Assembly: GCF_907163085.1 (NCBI RefSeq)
Contig: NZ_CAJQTX010000007.1
Span: forward strand, 434,001-498,000
DNA length: 64,000 bases
Direction: 5' to 3'
From: Candidatus Accumulibacter sp. ACC003
GTDB taxonomy: Bacteria; Pseudomonadota; Gammaproteobacteria; Burkholderiales; Rhodocyclaceae
In this document: positions 1 through 9,764 of the stretch, piece after piece
Layout: each line of letters starts with the position of its first letter
How positions within the stretch are numbered: position 1 is the first letter of the stretch
Made by a program: the position numbers and the translations under genes
The notes under the pieces: generated by a model
What the model was told of the DNA's origin: nothing
The model's database searches: none
Seen by the model: only the letters and a program-made list of their open reading frames with translations

Positions 1-1
1 C

Positions 2-550
2 CTCGTCAATAACGTCGTGCTGGTCAAGATCCTCGGCCTGTGCCCGTTCATGGGCGTCTCCAGGAAACTGGAGACGGCCTTTGGTATGGGCGCGGCGACG
101 ACTTTCGTGCTGACCGTCGCCACCGGCGCCAGCTACGTCATCGACCACTACCTGTTGATGCCTTTCGGGCTCGAATACCTGCGGACGCTGTCGTTCATCG
201 TCACCATCGCGGCCATCGTCCAGATGACCGAGATGGTGATCCAGAAGACCAGCCCCTTGCTGCATCAGGTACTGGGTATCTATCTGCCGCTGATCACCAC
301 CAATTGTGCGGTCCTCGGCGTGCCGCTGCTGAATATTGCCAACCAGCACGATTTCGTCGAGTCGCTGCTGTTCGGCGCCGGCAGTGCGGTCGGTTTTTCG
401 CTGGTTCTGGTGCTCTTTGCCGGCATCCGCGAACGTGTCGAGGGTGCCGACGTGCCCGTTTATTTTCGCGGCACGGCGATCGCCATGGTCACCGCCGGCT
501 TGATGAGCCTGGCCTTCATGGGCTTCGCCGGCCTCGACCGTTACCAATGA
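2..550 (+). CDS. rnfA: Electron transport complex subunit RnfA (5' end cut by window edge)
   Basis: Integral membrane subunit of the Rnf (Rsx) complex, which couples electron transfer between NADH and ferredoxin to ion movement across the inner membrane. The frame is open from base 2 (reading [18 protein letters not shown], a family hallmark), so only the first few residues are missing. The rest has the usual run of hydrophobic helices, including the KILGLCPF and [12 protein letters not shown] motifs shared with RnfE, its inverted-topology paralogue. The stop lies 13 bases before rnfB, which starts the conserved A-B-C-D-G-E order. Identification is very secure; the true start lies outside the window. 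Confidence 0.96.
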   Translation, partial: LVNNVVLVKILGLCPFMGVSRKLETAFGMGAATTFVLTVATGASYVIDHYLLMPFGLEYLRTLSFIVTIAAIVQMTEMVIQKTSPLLHQVLGIYLPLITTNCAVLGVPLLNIANQHDFVESLLFGAGSAVGFSLVLVLFAGIRERVEGADVPVYFRGTAIAMVTAGLMSLAFMGFAGLDRYQ

Positions 551-563
551 GCGGCGCGCCCCG

Positions 564-1106
564 ATGATTCTAACCATCGCCATCATGGCGCTGGGCGCGC
601 TGGTCCTCGGTGCCGCGCTCGGTTATGCGTCGATCAAGTTCAAGGTCGAAGGCGACCCGCTGGTCGACAAGATCGAGGCGATCCTGCCGCAGACGCAGTG
701 CGGCCAGTGTGGCTACCCGGGCTGCAAACCGTACGCGACGGCGATTTCGGCCGGCGAAGCCGACATCAACCTGTGCCCGCCGGGCGGCATGGATGGCGTC
801 CGCAAGCTGGCCGACCTGCTCGGCCGCGAAGTCAAGCCGCTGGAAGCCGAGGAGACGCCGAAGCAGGTGGCGATCATCGACGAACAGACGTGCATCGGCT
901 GCACGCTGTGCATCCAGGCTTGTCCGGTAGACGCCATCGTCGGCGCCGCCAAACAGATGCACACCATCGTCGAGCCGCTGTGCACGGGTTGCGAGCTGTG
1001 CGTCAAACCTTGCCCGGTCGAGTGCATCACCATGGAGCCGATCACCGAGAACCTCGATAACTGGAAGTGGAAGTACCCGGTGATCGAAATCAAGCGTGCC
1101 GCCTGA
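564..1106 (+). CDS. rnfB: Electron transport complex subunit RnfB, iron-sulfur protein
   Basis: Ferredoxin-like Rnf subunit thought to exchange electrons with soluble ferredoxin. The 180-residue product has an N-terminal hydrophobic anchor (about residues 1-25), then the Cys cluster CGQCGYPGC (near residue 50) expected of the RnfB/Fes domain, then two classical [4Fe-4S] motifs, [12 protein letters not shown] and [12 protein letters not shown]. Length and domain order match betaproteobacterial RnfB. It starts at ATG 564, 13 bases after rnfA, and ends just before rnfC, so translation is probably coupled through the operon. Confidence 0.97.
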   Translation: MILTIAIMALGALVLGAALGYASIKFKVEGDPLVDKIEAILPQTQCGQCGYPGCKPYATAISAGEADINLCPPGGMDGVRKLADLLGREVKPLEAEETPKQVAIIDEQTCIGCTLCIQACPVDAIVGAAKQMHTIVEPLCTGCELCVKPCPVECITMEPITENLDNWKWKYPVIEIKRAA

Positions 1107-1116
1107 GGCGACCGGA

Positions 1117-2925
1117 ATGCTGCAGCGATTGTTCCACTTCAAGGGCGGTGTCAAACCACAGACGCACAAGGCGCCGTCGGTGCAGCAGCCGATTGGCCAG
1201 GCGCCATTACCTGCTCGCCTGTACGTGCCTCTGCATCAGAGTATCGGTGGCGTCCCGAATCCACTGGTCGAAGTCGGCGAGCACGTCGCCAAGGGGCAGC
1301 TGATCGGCGGCGCCGACGGCTGGCTGTCGGCGGCCGTGCATGCCTCGACTTCGGGCACCGTGCTGGCCATCGAGGAGCACCTCGCCGCGCACCCGTCGGG
1401 CCTGCCGACACTGACCGTCGTCATCGAGCCCGACGGCCGCGACGAGTGGCTTGCCCGGACGCCGGTGGACTACCGTGCGCTGCCGCCCGAGCGCGTCCGC
1501 GAACTGCTGCGCGACGCCGGCGTCGTCGGCCTTGGCGGGGCCGTCTTCCCGAGCCACGCCAAACTCACCGCCGCCGCTGCGGTGCCGGTGGACGAGCTGG
1601 TGATCAACGGCGCCGAGTGCGAGCCGTACATGAGCTGCGACGACATGCTGATGCGCGAACGTGGCGAAGAGATCGTTCGCGGCATCGCCATTTTCCGTGA
1701 CCTGCTGGCCGCTCGGCGGGTGCTGATCGGCATCGAGGACAACAAACCGGAAGCCGTCGCGGCGATGCAGCAAGCGGTGCAGCGACTCGGCGACGATTAT
1801 CGCGTCGTCGCCGTCCCGACGCGCTACCCGGCGGGCGGCGCCAAGCAGCTGATCCGCGTGTTGACCGGCAAGGAAGTGCCGGCCAGCAAGCGCTCGACCG
1901 ACCTTGGCGTGCAGTGCTTCAACGTCGCCACGGCGTACACCGCCTGGCGTGCGCTGGCCTGCGGTGAGCCGGTGATCTCGCGCATCGTCACGCTCGCCGG
2001 CAATCTCGAACAGCCGCGCAACTGGGAAGTGCGACTCGGTACGCCCTTGCGCGATCTGCTGGCGCTCGGCAAGCCGAAGGCCGACAGCAGCCGCTATCTG
2101 ATGGGCGGGCCGATGATGGGCTTCGAGATCCCCAGTCTCGACGCGCCGGTGGTCAAGGCGACCAACTGCGTGATCGCCGCGTCGCCGACGATGTTTCCGC
2201 CGAATCCGCCCGAGATGCCGTGCATCCGTTGCGGCGCCTGTGCCGACGTTTGTCCGCACGAGCTGCAACCCTTCGAGCTGTACTGGTTCGCACGCGCGCG
2301 CAATTTCGGCAAGACGCAGGAGTACCACATCTTCGACTGCATCGAGTGTGGTTGCTGCAGCTACGTGTGCCCCTCGCACATCCCGCTGGTGCAGTACTTC
2401 CGCTTCGCCAAGAGCGAAATCTGGTCGCGCGAGCGCGAGAAGAACGCCGCCGACGCGGCCAAGGCGCGTTTCGAATTGCGTAACGCGCGCGAAGAGCGCG
2501 AACTCGCCGAGAAAGCCGAACGCCTGGCCCGCGCTGCGGCCGCCAGGGCCGCCGAGAAGAAGGTCGCGAGCGTCGCCGAAGTTACTACCGCCGCTGCCGC
2601 CGAAGCTACGCCGGCGACTGCCGCGACAACGACCACCGAGCCGGCGGCGGCAGCGCCGACGGTCGACCGCGCCGCGCTGGCGACGGCCCCCGAGCCGCCG
2701 CTAGTGGCGCCAGCAGCAGACGCCCAAGCGCTCAAGAAGGCGACCATCGTCGCGGCCATGGAGCGTGCGCGCGCACAGCGCGAGGCCGTGCAACCGAAAA
2801 ATACCGAGCAGTTTTCGGCCGAGCAGAAGCGACAACTGGCCGCCGTCGAAGTGCGGAGGGCGGCGCTGCAGGCCGAGCAGGCCGTGTCGCCAGCGACCGC
2901 GACGCCGGAACGGAGCGCTGACTGA
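1117..2925 (+). CDS. rnfC: Electron transport complex subunit RnfC
   Basis: Peripheral NADH/FMN- and Fe-S-binding Rnf subunit. The 602-residue product has the N-terminal RnfC barrel-sandwich region, the SLBB/NADH-dehydrogenase-like core (GLGGAVFPSHAKL, INGAECEPYM) and two [4Fe-4S] motifs (CIRCGACADVCP and CIECGCCSYVCP, near residues 369 and 408). After about residue 430 it continues as a charged then Ala/Thr/Pro-rich tail, as in gammaproteobacterial RsxC. ATG 1117 is chosen because GAGG precedes it by about 10 bases and it begins MLQRLFHFKGGV; an in-frame GTG at 1096 overlaps the rnfB end and would add seven residues. The stop overlaps the rnfD start by one base. Confidence 0.95.
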   Translation: MLQRLFHFKGGVKPQTHKAPSVQQPIGQAPLPARLYVPLHQSIGGVPNPLVEVGEHVAKGQLIGGADGWLSAAVHASTSGTVLAIEEHLAAHPSGLPTLTVVIEPDGRDEWLARTPVDYRALPPERVRELLRDAGVVGLGGAVFPSHAKLTAAAAVPVDELVINGAECEPYMSCDDMLMRERGEEIVRGIAIFRDLLAARRVLIGIEDNKPEAVAAMQQAVQRLGDDYRVVAVPTRYPAGGAKQLIRVLTGKEVPASKRSTDLGVQCFNVATAYTAWRALACGEPVISRIVTLAGNLEQPRNWEVRLGTPLRDLLALGKPKADSSRYLMGGPMMGFEIPSLDAPVVKATNCVIAASPTMFPPNPPEMPCIRCGACADVCPHELQPFELYWFARARNFGKTQEYHIFDCIECGCCSYVCPSHIPLVQYFRFAKSEIWSREREKNAADAAKARFELRNAREERELAEKAERLARAAAARAAEKKVASVAEVTTAAAAEATPATAATTTTEPAAAAPTVDRAALATAPEPPLVAPAADAQALKKATIVAAMERARAQREAVQPKNTEQFSAEQKRQLAAVEVRRAALQAEQAVSPATATPERSAD

Positions 2926-3950
2926 TGGAGTTCATCAGTACGCCGCCCTTTCTGCTGCTCGAGCGCAGCAGCGTGCGCCGTGTCATGTTGCAGGTACTGC
3001 TGGCCCTGTTGCCCGGTATTGCCGCCTACGTCTGGCTGATCGGACCGGCAATTGTCGTCCAGTTGGCGATTGCCACGCTGGCGGCCGTGCTCGGTGAAGC
3101 GCTGATGCTCGCCTTGCGGCGCAAGCCGTTGGCGCTGTTCCTCAGCGATGGTAGCGCGATCGTCAGCGCCTGGCTGATCGCTCTGAGCTTTCCGCCGCTG
3201 GCACCGTGGTGGCTGATCGTCGTCGGGACGCTGCTGGCGATCGTCGTCGCCAAGCATCTCTACGGTGGTCTCGGCCAGAATCCGTTCAATCCGGCGATGG
3301 TCGCTTTCTCCGCGTGCATCGTTTCCTTTCCGGCGCTGATGTCGCAGTGGCCGGCGCTTGGCCTGCAGCTGAGCTTCGGCGAGCAGTTCCAGCTCATTGC
3401 CGGCCTCCTTCCACGGATCGACGCGATGAGCGGCGCGACGCCGCTCGATGCGCTGAAGACCGCGCTGAAGCTCGGCGACGGCCAGGTTGACGTGCCGACG
3501 CTGCTGGCGACGCAGGACGTTTTCGGCCACTTCGCCGGTCGTGGCTGGGAGTGGGTCGCCGGCGGCTACCTGCTCGGCGGTCTGTGGATGTGGCAGCGCA
3601 AGCTGATCACCTGGCACGCGCCGTTCGGCTTCCTGGCCGGGCTGTCCTTGCTGGCGGCGGCGCTGTGGGCCTGGAATCCGCAGCAGTTTGCCGATCCGCT
3701 GTTCCATCTGTTGTCGGGTGGCGCGATGCTCGGCGCCTTCTTCATCGTCACCGACCCGGTTTCCGGCTGTACGACGCCGCGCGGCAAGTTGATCTTCGGC
3801 TTGCTGGCCGGTGTGCTGGCCTACATCATCCGCGTCTTTGGCGGCTTTCCCGACGGTGTTGCTTTCGCCGTATTGCTGATGAACCTCTGCGTGCCGCTGA
3901 TCGACATGTACTCGCAGCCGCCAATTTTCGGCCTGAAGGACGCGCCGTGA
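2925..3950 (+). CDS. rnfD: Electron transport complex subunit RnfD
   Basis: Membrane-embedded flavoprotein of the Rnf complex. The 341-residue protein is almost entirely transmembrane helices and carries the covalent-FMN motif SGAT (MSGATPLDAL, near residue 170), where the Thr is the expected attachment site. The glycine-rich GGLGQNPFNPAMV motif and the late ITDPVSGCTTPRGK-type segment are typical of the RnfD/NqrB family. The start ATG overlaps the rnfC stop (TGATG) and the stop overlaps the rnfG GTG start, so translation is likely coupled on both sides. Confidence 0.97.
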   Translation: MEFISTPPFLLLERSSVRRVMLQVLLALLPGIAAYVWLIGPAIVVQLAIATLAAVLGEALMLALRRKPLALFLSDGSAIVSAWLIALSFPPLAPWWLIVVGTLLAIVVAKHLYGGLGQNPFNPAMVAFSACIVSFPALMSQWPALGLQLSFGEQFQLIAGLLPRIDAMSGATPLDALKTALKLGDGQVDVPTLLATQDVFGHFAGRGWEWVAGGYLLGGLWMWQRKLITWHAPFGFLAGLSLLAAALWAWNPQQFADPLFHLLSGGAMLGAFFIVTDPVSGCTTPRGKLIFGLLAGVLAYIIRVFGGFPDGVAFAVLLMNLCVPLIDMYSQPPIFGLKDAP

Positions 3951-4618
3951 CGCCAACCGTCAAGCCGATCAGCGCGCCAAAAATGGCGCTGCGCACGGCG
4001 ATCGTCCTGTTCGTCTTCGTCGTCGCCTTCACCGGCGTTCTCGCCGCCGCGTATCAGTGGACGCAGCCGGCGATCGCCGAAGCCGCGGCGGCCGAGAAAA
4101 TGAAGTTGATCGGCGAGGTGCTGCCGCCACAGTTGTACGACAACGATCTGCTGAGCGACAGCCGGCAGCTGCCGGCCAGCGCCGCACTCGGAACCGACGA
4201 AGCGTCGAGCGCCTATCTGGCGCGCAAGAACGGTGTCGCCAGCGCGCTGGTCTTCGAAGCCGTCGCCCCCGATGGCTATTCCGGCAAGATTCGCCTGTTG
4301 ATTGCCGTCGCTGCCGACGGTATGGTACTCGGCGTGCGCGTCACCCAGCACAAGGAAACGCCGGGTCTTGGTGACTACGTCGACCCGCGCAAGGACAAGA
4401 GCAAGGAGCACCCGTGGATAGCGCAGTTCGACGGGCTGTCGCTGGCCAGCGTGCCTGCGCGCGACTGGCGCGTCAGGAAAGACCAGGGGCGTTTTGATTC
4501 GCTGGCCGGCGCGACGGTCAGTCCGCGCGCGGTGATCAAGGCCGTCCATAAGGCGCTGCTGTACGTCGACGAGAACCACCAACAACTCTTTGCAGCGCCT
4601 TCGGGAGGAAGCCAGTGA
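3947..4618 (+). CDS. rnfG: Electron transport complex subunit RnfG
   Basis: Periplasm-facing flavoprotein of the Rnf complex, anchored by one N-terminal helix (ALRTAIVLFVFVVAFTGV). The FMN-binding domain holds the attachment motif AGATVS (residues about 187-192), where the usual preceding Ser/Thr is Ala but the modified Thr is kept. GTG 3947 forms a GTGA overlap with the rnfD stop and gives 223 residues; ATG 3983 just before the membrane helix is an alternative. The stop overlaps the rnfE GTG start. RnfD and RnfG together would carry the complex's two covalent flavins. Confidence 0.95.
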   Translation: MTPTVKPISAPKMALRTAIVLFVFVVAFTGVLAAAYQWTQPAIAEAAAAEKMKLIGEVLPPQLYDNDLLSDSRQLPASAALGTDEASSAYLARKNGVASALVFEAVAPDGYSGKIRLLIAVAADGMVLGVRVTQHKETPGLGDYVDPRKDKSKEHPWIAQFDGLSLASVPARDWRVRKDQGRFDSLAGATVSPRAVIKAVHKALLYVDENHQQLFAAPSGGSQ

Positions 4619-5313
4619 TCAGCCGAGAACAATTCCGCGAGATCATGGACAATGGCATTTGGCACCAGAACTCGAGCCTGATCCAGATCCTCGGTCTGTG
4701 TCCGCTGCTGGCGGTGACCACCACGCTGGTCAATGGCGTCATGCTGTCGCTGGCGACGATCATCGTCATGGCCGTGGCCAACGTCGCCGTCGCGACGCTG
4801 CGCAATCTGATTCCGCACGAGATTCGCATCCCGGTCTTCATCCTGATCGTCGCCGCGCTGGTGACCGTCGTCGATCTGGTGTTCAACGCCTACTTCCACG
4901 AGCTCTATCTGGTCCTTGGCATCTTCATTCCGCTGATCGTCACCAACTGCATCGTGCTGGCGCGCGTGGAAGCTTTCGCCAACAAGAATCCACCCCTGCA
5001 GTCGCTGCTCGACGGCGTCTTCACGGGCGTCGGCCTGTTGTGGACGCTGGCCTTGCTCGGCGGCCTGCGCGAGTTGATCGGCGCCGGTACGCTGTTCTCG
5101 GGGATCGACATGGTCTTTCCGGCGCTGCACGGGCTGCAGCTCTTGCCGGCCGACTATCCTGGCCTGCTGCTGGCGATCCTGCCACCCGGCGCGTTCATCC
5201 TGCTCGGTTGCCTGATCGCCTGGAAAAACTGGGTCGAAGCGCGCGCCGTCGCGCGCCGCCCGGACTCCGGAGCCGATCATGCGCTGCCGGTGGCGCTGGC
5301 CGACGGCGCTTGA
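4615..5313 (+). CDS. rnfE: Electron transport complex subunit RnfE
   Basis: Integral membrane subunit paired with RnfA. The 232-residue protein has the family signature NSSLIQILGLCPLLAVTTT and the second motif LGIFIPLIVTNCIVLAR, echoing RnfA. It starts with GTG 4615 in a GTGA overlap with rnfG and is preceded by a GGGAGG ribosome binding site. The last 25 residues are an extension rich in Arg and Ala. It closes the rnfABCDGE set and is followed 14 bases later by nth, the arrangement seen in many proteobacteria. Confidence 0.96.
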   Translation: MISREQFREIMDNGIWHQNSSLIQILGLCPLLAVTTTLVNGVMLSLATIIVMAVANVAVATLRNLIPHEIRIPVFILIVAALVTVVDLVFNAYFHELYLVLGIFIPLIVTNCIVLARVEAFANKNPPLQSLLDGVFTGVGLLWTLALLGGLRELIGAGTLFSGIDMVFPALHGLQLLPADYPGLLLAILPPGAFILLGCLIAWKNWVEARAVARRPDSGADHALPVALADGA

Positions 5314-5327
5314 GCGATGGTCGAGTG

Positions 5328-5981
5328 ATGAACGCCAAGCAGACCCGGGAGCTGTTCGAGCGGCTGCGCGCGGTCAATCCGCAACCGACGACCGAGCTCG
5401 AGTACGCCAGCGACTTTCAGCTACTGATCGCGGTCATCCTGTCGGCGCAGGCGACCGACAAGAGCGTCAACCTGGCGACCCGAAAATTGTTCGCCGACGC
5501 GCCGACGCCACAGGCGATGCTGGCGCTCGGCGAAGCGGCCCTCAGCGACACCATCAACGGCATCGGCCTGTACCGGACCAAGGCCAGGAACGTCATCGCT
5601 ACCTGCCGGCAGTTGCTGGAACAGCACGGGGGTGAGGTGCCTGGCACGCGGGCGGCGCTCGAAGCGCTGCCCGGGGTTGGCCGCAAGACCGCCAACGTGG
5701 TTCTCAACACCGCTTTCGGCGAGCCGACGATCGCCGTCGATACGCACATCTTCCGCGTCGCCAGGCGAAGCGGCCTGGCCGTCGGCAAGACGCCGCTGGC
5801 GGTTGAGCTCGAGCTGCTGAAAGTCGTTCCCGAAGAGTTCCGGCAGTCGGCGCATCACTGGCTGATCCTGCACGGGCGCTACGTCTGCATGGCGCGCAAG
5901 CCGGAGTGCTGGCGGTGTCCGATCGACGACCTCTGCGCGTATCCCGAGAAGTCCGTGCCTTTTGGCTTGATGCCCGGATGA
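5328..5981 (+). CDS. nth: Endonuclease III (DNA glycosylase/AP lyase)
   Basis: Base-excision-repair enzyme that removes oxidised pyrimidines and cleaves at abasic sites. The 217-residue product has the helix-hairpin-helix LPGVGRKTANVVL with the catalytic Lys, the catalytic Asp in VDTHIFRVARR, and the C-terminal [4Fe-4S] ligands in the C-x6-C-x2-C-x5-C pattern (CMARKPECWRCPIDDLC). The longer open frame upstream lies inside rnfE in another frame, so ATG 5328, which matches the usual family length, is taken as the start. The stop overlaps the next gene (ATGA). Confidence 0.97.
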   Translation: MNAKQTRELFERLRAVNPQPTTELEYASDFQLLIAVILSAQATDKSVNLATRKLFADAPTPQAMLALGEAALSDTINGIGLYRTKARNVIATCRQLLEQHGGEVPGTRAALEALPGVGRKTANVVLNTAFGEPTIAVDTHIFRVARRSGLAVGKTPLAVELELLKVVPEEFRQSAHHWLILHGRYVCMARKPECWRCPIDDLCAYPEKSVPFGLMPG

Positions 5982-7096
5982 GCATCGCCAGCGCGCTGGC
6001 CGCGGGCCATGACCCGCAGCCGGCGGTGGCCGTCGAGGCGCTGGCACGGGCTCTGGAAAAAGCCGGTGTTGACCGCGCCGCGGGCGTGTTGCTGCTTCTG
6101 ACGGACGATTTTTCCCGCTGTGCGCAGGCGACGGTCAGCGCCGTCGCGCGGGCAGCGCAGTGCACCGAGGTCGCTGGCAGCCTGGCCGCCGGCGTTTTCA
6201 CCGACAGTGGCTGGCTGATCGATCGTCCGGCAGCGGCGGTGATGGTTTTTGCCGGCGGCGTCTCGTTGGCGCATCGGCCCGCCAGCGCTGCTGGCGACGA
6301 AGGCGAAGCGGCTGACGAGCGCGACGAAGCGCTCTTGAGCTACACCGGCAGCCACTGGCCGCACGCCTGGGGCGCTTCGCCGACGCGCCGTTTCGGCGGC
6401 AGCTTTGCCGGCAAGGTCGCTTGCAGCGACCCCGTCGCCTGGCAGCACGGTCGCTTGGCCAGGCAGTGCAGTCTGCGGCTGCGCGGCGCGCACGTCGATG
6501 TCGGCGTGTCCAGCGGTTGGCGCGTGCAGGCCAGCCCGCGGCGTATCGACAGCAGCCGCGGCCGTGAGCTGTTTAGGGTCGGTGGCGCGAGTGCGCTTGA
6601 CAGTTTGCGCCGCGCCTTGCCGGCCGACTATCGTGCGCAGGCGCGGCTGCCGTTGGCCTCGCTGTGTGCCGTGCTGGGCGACGCGCGGGCGGCCGCTGAC
6701 GGCTGGCGCACGCTGGCGATCATCGCCGCCCATGCCGACCAGTCGCTGACGCTGGCCGAAGAAGTGACGCCGGGGCAGCATGTGGCGTGGGCGATACGCC
6801 AGCCACAAGCGGCCGCCGACGACATGCGCCAGCTGCTTGCCCGTCTGGCCGGTGTCGCCGGCGACCCCCTGGCGGCCATCGTCTTCTCGTGCATCGGTCG
6901 CGGCCCCTGTTTCCACGGCGGCCCGGATCGCGAGCTCGAGTGTCTGCGCGAGCGTTTTCCCGGCCTGCCCTTGATCGGCAGTTATGGCACCGGGCAGATC
7001 GCTCCGGGCCTGGACGGTGGTTGTCGTCTGCTGCACAACGCTGTGGTCAGTGCTTTGATCAGCCCCCGGAGGAGCGATGTTCAATCCCAGTCGTGA
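5978..7096 (+). CDS. FIST-domain sensory protein
   Basis: A 372-residue soluble protein with a FIST-N region and a FIST-C region. The FIST-C signature is clear: FSCIGRGPCFHGGPDREL followed by PLIGSYGTGQIAP near the C terminus. FIST domains are proposed small-ligand (possibly amino-acid) sensors in signal transduction; here the domain stands alone, with no kinase or cyclase fused. ATG 5978 overlaps the nth stop by four bases and the 3' end overlaps the next gene by 20 bases, so it is translated with the rnf-nth operon. Its ligand and partner are unknown. Confidence 0.85.
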   Translation: MSIASALAAGHDPQPAVAVEALARALEKAGVDRAAGVLLLLTDDFSRCAQATVSAVARAAQCTEVAGSLAAGVFTDSGWLIDRPAAAVMVFAGGVSLAHRPASAAGDEGEAADERDEALLSYTGSHWPHAWGASPTRRFGGSFAGKVACSDPVAWQHGRLARQCSLRLRGAHVDVGVSSGWRVQASPRRIDSSRGRELFRVGGASALDSLRRALPADYRAQARLPLASLCAVLGDARAAADGWRTLAIIAAHADQSLTLAEEVTPGQHVAWAIRQPQAAADDMRQLLARLAGVAGDPLAAIVFSCIGRGPCFHGGPDRELECLRERFPGLPLIGSYGTGQIAPGLDGGCRLLHNAVVSALISPRRSDVQSQS

Positions 7097-7505
7097 GCAG
7101 GTCCGGCAGTTCTTCTGCGAGGCCTGGCGCAAGCATCGCGAGCGTTCGATTCTCGAAGGCGCCGAGGTGGTCGCCGCCGATCTGATCGGCGAACACCCCG
7201 AGTACCATGCACTGCTCGAGAACCCCGCGCTGGCGGTGGAGCAGGAGTTCGCTCCCGAAAGCGGCCAGATGAATCCCTTTCTGCACCTTTCGCTGCATCT
7301 GGCCGTCGCCGAGCAGATCAGCATCGACCAGCCGCAGGGAATTCGTACCGCCTACCAGGCGCTACGCGCGCGCCTCGACGTTCATGACGCCGAACACGCG
7401 ATCCTCGAGTGCCTTGGCGAGGCGCTGTGGCGTTCGCAGCGCGATGGCAGCGCGATCGATGGCGTCGCTTACCTTGACTGCGTGCGGCGCGCGGCCGGCG
7501 CTTGA
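7077..7505 (+). CDS. DUF1841 family protein
   Basis: A 142-residue protein beginning MFNPSREQVRQFFCEAW, with the core MNPFLHLSLHLAVAEQISIDQPQGIR typical of the DUF1841 family, which is common in beta- and gammaproteobacteria and has no known biochemical role. A strong GGAGGA site precedes ATG 7077, inside the 3' end of the FIST gene. Its place at the end of the rnf-nth-FIST string suggests co-transcription. Family assignment is confident; function is not. Confidence 0.85.
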   Translation: MFNPSREQVRQFFCEAWRKHRERSILEGAEVVAADLIGEHPEYHALLENPALAVEQEFAPESGQMNPFLHLSLHLAVAEQISIDQPQGIRTAYQALRARLDVHDAEHAILECLGEALWRSQRDGSAIDGVAYLDCVRRAAGA

Positions 7506-7604
7506 GTCGCTGACGGCGCTTGGTGGTGATTGGCGGCGTGTCCTGGCGGCAGCTTTGCGGGTAGAATCAACTGCTCGCTGTGCCAGGAATACAAGGGATA
7601 CGCC

Positions 7605-8447
<843 letters not shown>

Positions 8448-8482
8448 GCGCTGATGCGCGCTGCGAACAGGCGCTATCGACT

Positions 8483-9652
8483 ATGCTGATCGATTTCTTT
8501 CTCCATCTCAAGGCGAACAAGCTGCCGGTGTCGATCAAGGAGTTTCTGGCCTTGCTCGAGGGCTTGCAGAAGCACGTCATCGAACACAGCCTCGACGACT
8601 TCTACCGTCTTTCGCGCGCCATCCTGGTCAAGGACGAGACGCACTTCGACAAGTTTGACCGCGCTTTCGGCGAGTACTTCAAGGGCGTCGAAGCGCTGCC
8701 GGGGATGGACGCGCTGATTCCCGAAGAGTGGTTGCGGCAGGCGGTGAAAAAACATCTCACCGACGCCGAGCGCGCCAAGCTCGAAAAACTCGGCTGGGAC
8801 AAGCTGATGGAAACCTTCAAGCAGCGTCTCGCCGAGCAGAAGGAGCGCCATTCGGGCGGCAGCAAGTGGATCGGCAGCGGCGGCAGCTCGCCCTTCGGCC
8901 ACGGCGGCACGCATCCCGAGGGCATCCGCGTCGGCGGCAAGAGCGAGAATCGCTCGGCGGTCAAGGTCTGGGAGAAGCGCGAGTATCGCAACCTCGACGA
9001 CAGCGTCGAGCTCGGCACGCGCAATATCAAAATCGCCTTGCGCCGGCTGCGCCGCTTTGCCCGCCAGGGGGCGGCCGAGGAGCTCGACCTCGAAGGGACC
9101 ATCGCCGGCACCGCGCGCAATGCCGGCTGGCTCGACCTGCAGCTGCGCCCCGAGCGCCACAACGCCGTCAAGGTGCTGCTTTTTCTCGACATCGGCGGCT
9201 CGATGGATGACCACGTCCGCGTCTGCGAGGAGCTGTTCTCGGCGTGTCACAGCGAGTTCAAGCACCTCGAGTACTACTACTTCCACAACTGCGTCTACGA
9301 ATACCTGTGGCAGGACAACCGCCGCCGTCACAGCGAACGCATCGACACCCACGACGTGCTGCACAAGTACGGCAACGACTACAAGCTGATCTTCGTCGGC
9401 GACGCGGCGATGAGCCCCTACGAGCTGCTGCAGCCCTGGGGCAGCGTCGAGTACAACAACGCCGAGCCCGGCGCCACCTGGTTGCGGCGGCTGACCGGCA
9501 CCTGGCCGCACGCGATCTGGCTCAACCCCGAGTCCGAACACGCCTGGCAGTACCGGCAATCGACTTCGCTGATCCACAACCTGATGGGCGGGCGGATGTT
9601 CCCGCTGACGCTCGACGGGCTGGCGCGCGGGATGCGGCTGCTCAGCAAGTAG
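8483..9652 (+). CDS. VWA domain protein of the CoxE type
   Basis: A 389-residue protein with an N-terminal helical region and a C-terminal von Willebrand A-like domain. The metal-binding MIDAS appears as LFLDIGGSMDDH (about residues 233-244), with Gly in place of the first Ser of DxSxS. It pairs with the adjacent MoxR ATPase, as CoxE/CbbO-type proteins do, and would act as the substrate-binding half of the chaperone. No obvious client enzyme is encoded nearby, and the next two genes are signalling-type ATPase and TPR genes, so the client cannot be named. Confidence 0.88.
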   Translation: MLIDFFLHLKANKLPVSIKEFLALLEGLQKHVIEHSLDDFYRLSRAILVKDETHFDKFDRAFGEYFKGVEALPGMDALIPEEWLRQAVKKHLTDAERAKLEKLGWDKLMETFKQRLAEQKERHSGGSKWIGSGGSSPFGHGGTHPEGIRVGGKSENRSAVKVWEKREYRNLDDSVELGTRNIKIALRRLRRFARQGAAEELDLEGTIAGTARNAGWLDLQLRPERHNAVKVLLFLDIGGSMDDHVRVCEELFSACHSEFKHLEYYYFHNCVYEYLWQDNRRRHSERIDTHDVLHKYGNDYKLIFVGDAAMSPYELLQPWGSVEYNNAEPGATWLRRLTGTWPHAIWLNPESEHAWQYRQSTSLIHNLMGGRMFPLTLDGLARGMRLLSK

Positions 9653-9764
9653 GTGTCGCGGCGCTGGCAACCGCCGCCGCTTGACAGTGCCGGGGACGCT
9701 GCAGATACTCGTCGGCAGCCTTTGCCGTTCCCGGTTTCGTCCACTTTCATTTCTCCCGATCGCC

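Noticed and set aside
2361-3956. 531-codon minus-strand frame antisense to rnfC/rnfD
   Set aside because: Arg/Gln/His-rich composition typical of antisense reading of GC-rich genes; rnfC and rnfD on the other strand have full family matches.
7562-7567. -10 box TAGAAT before the MoxR gene
   Set aside because: No acceptable -35 at 16-18 bases, so not listed as a promoter.
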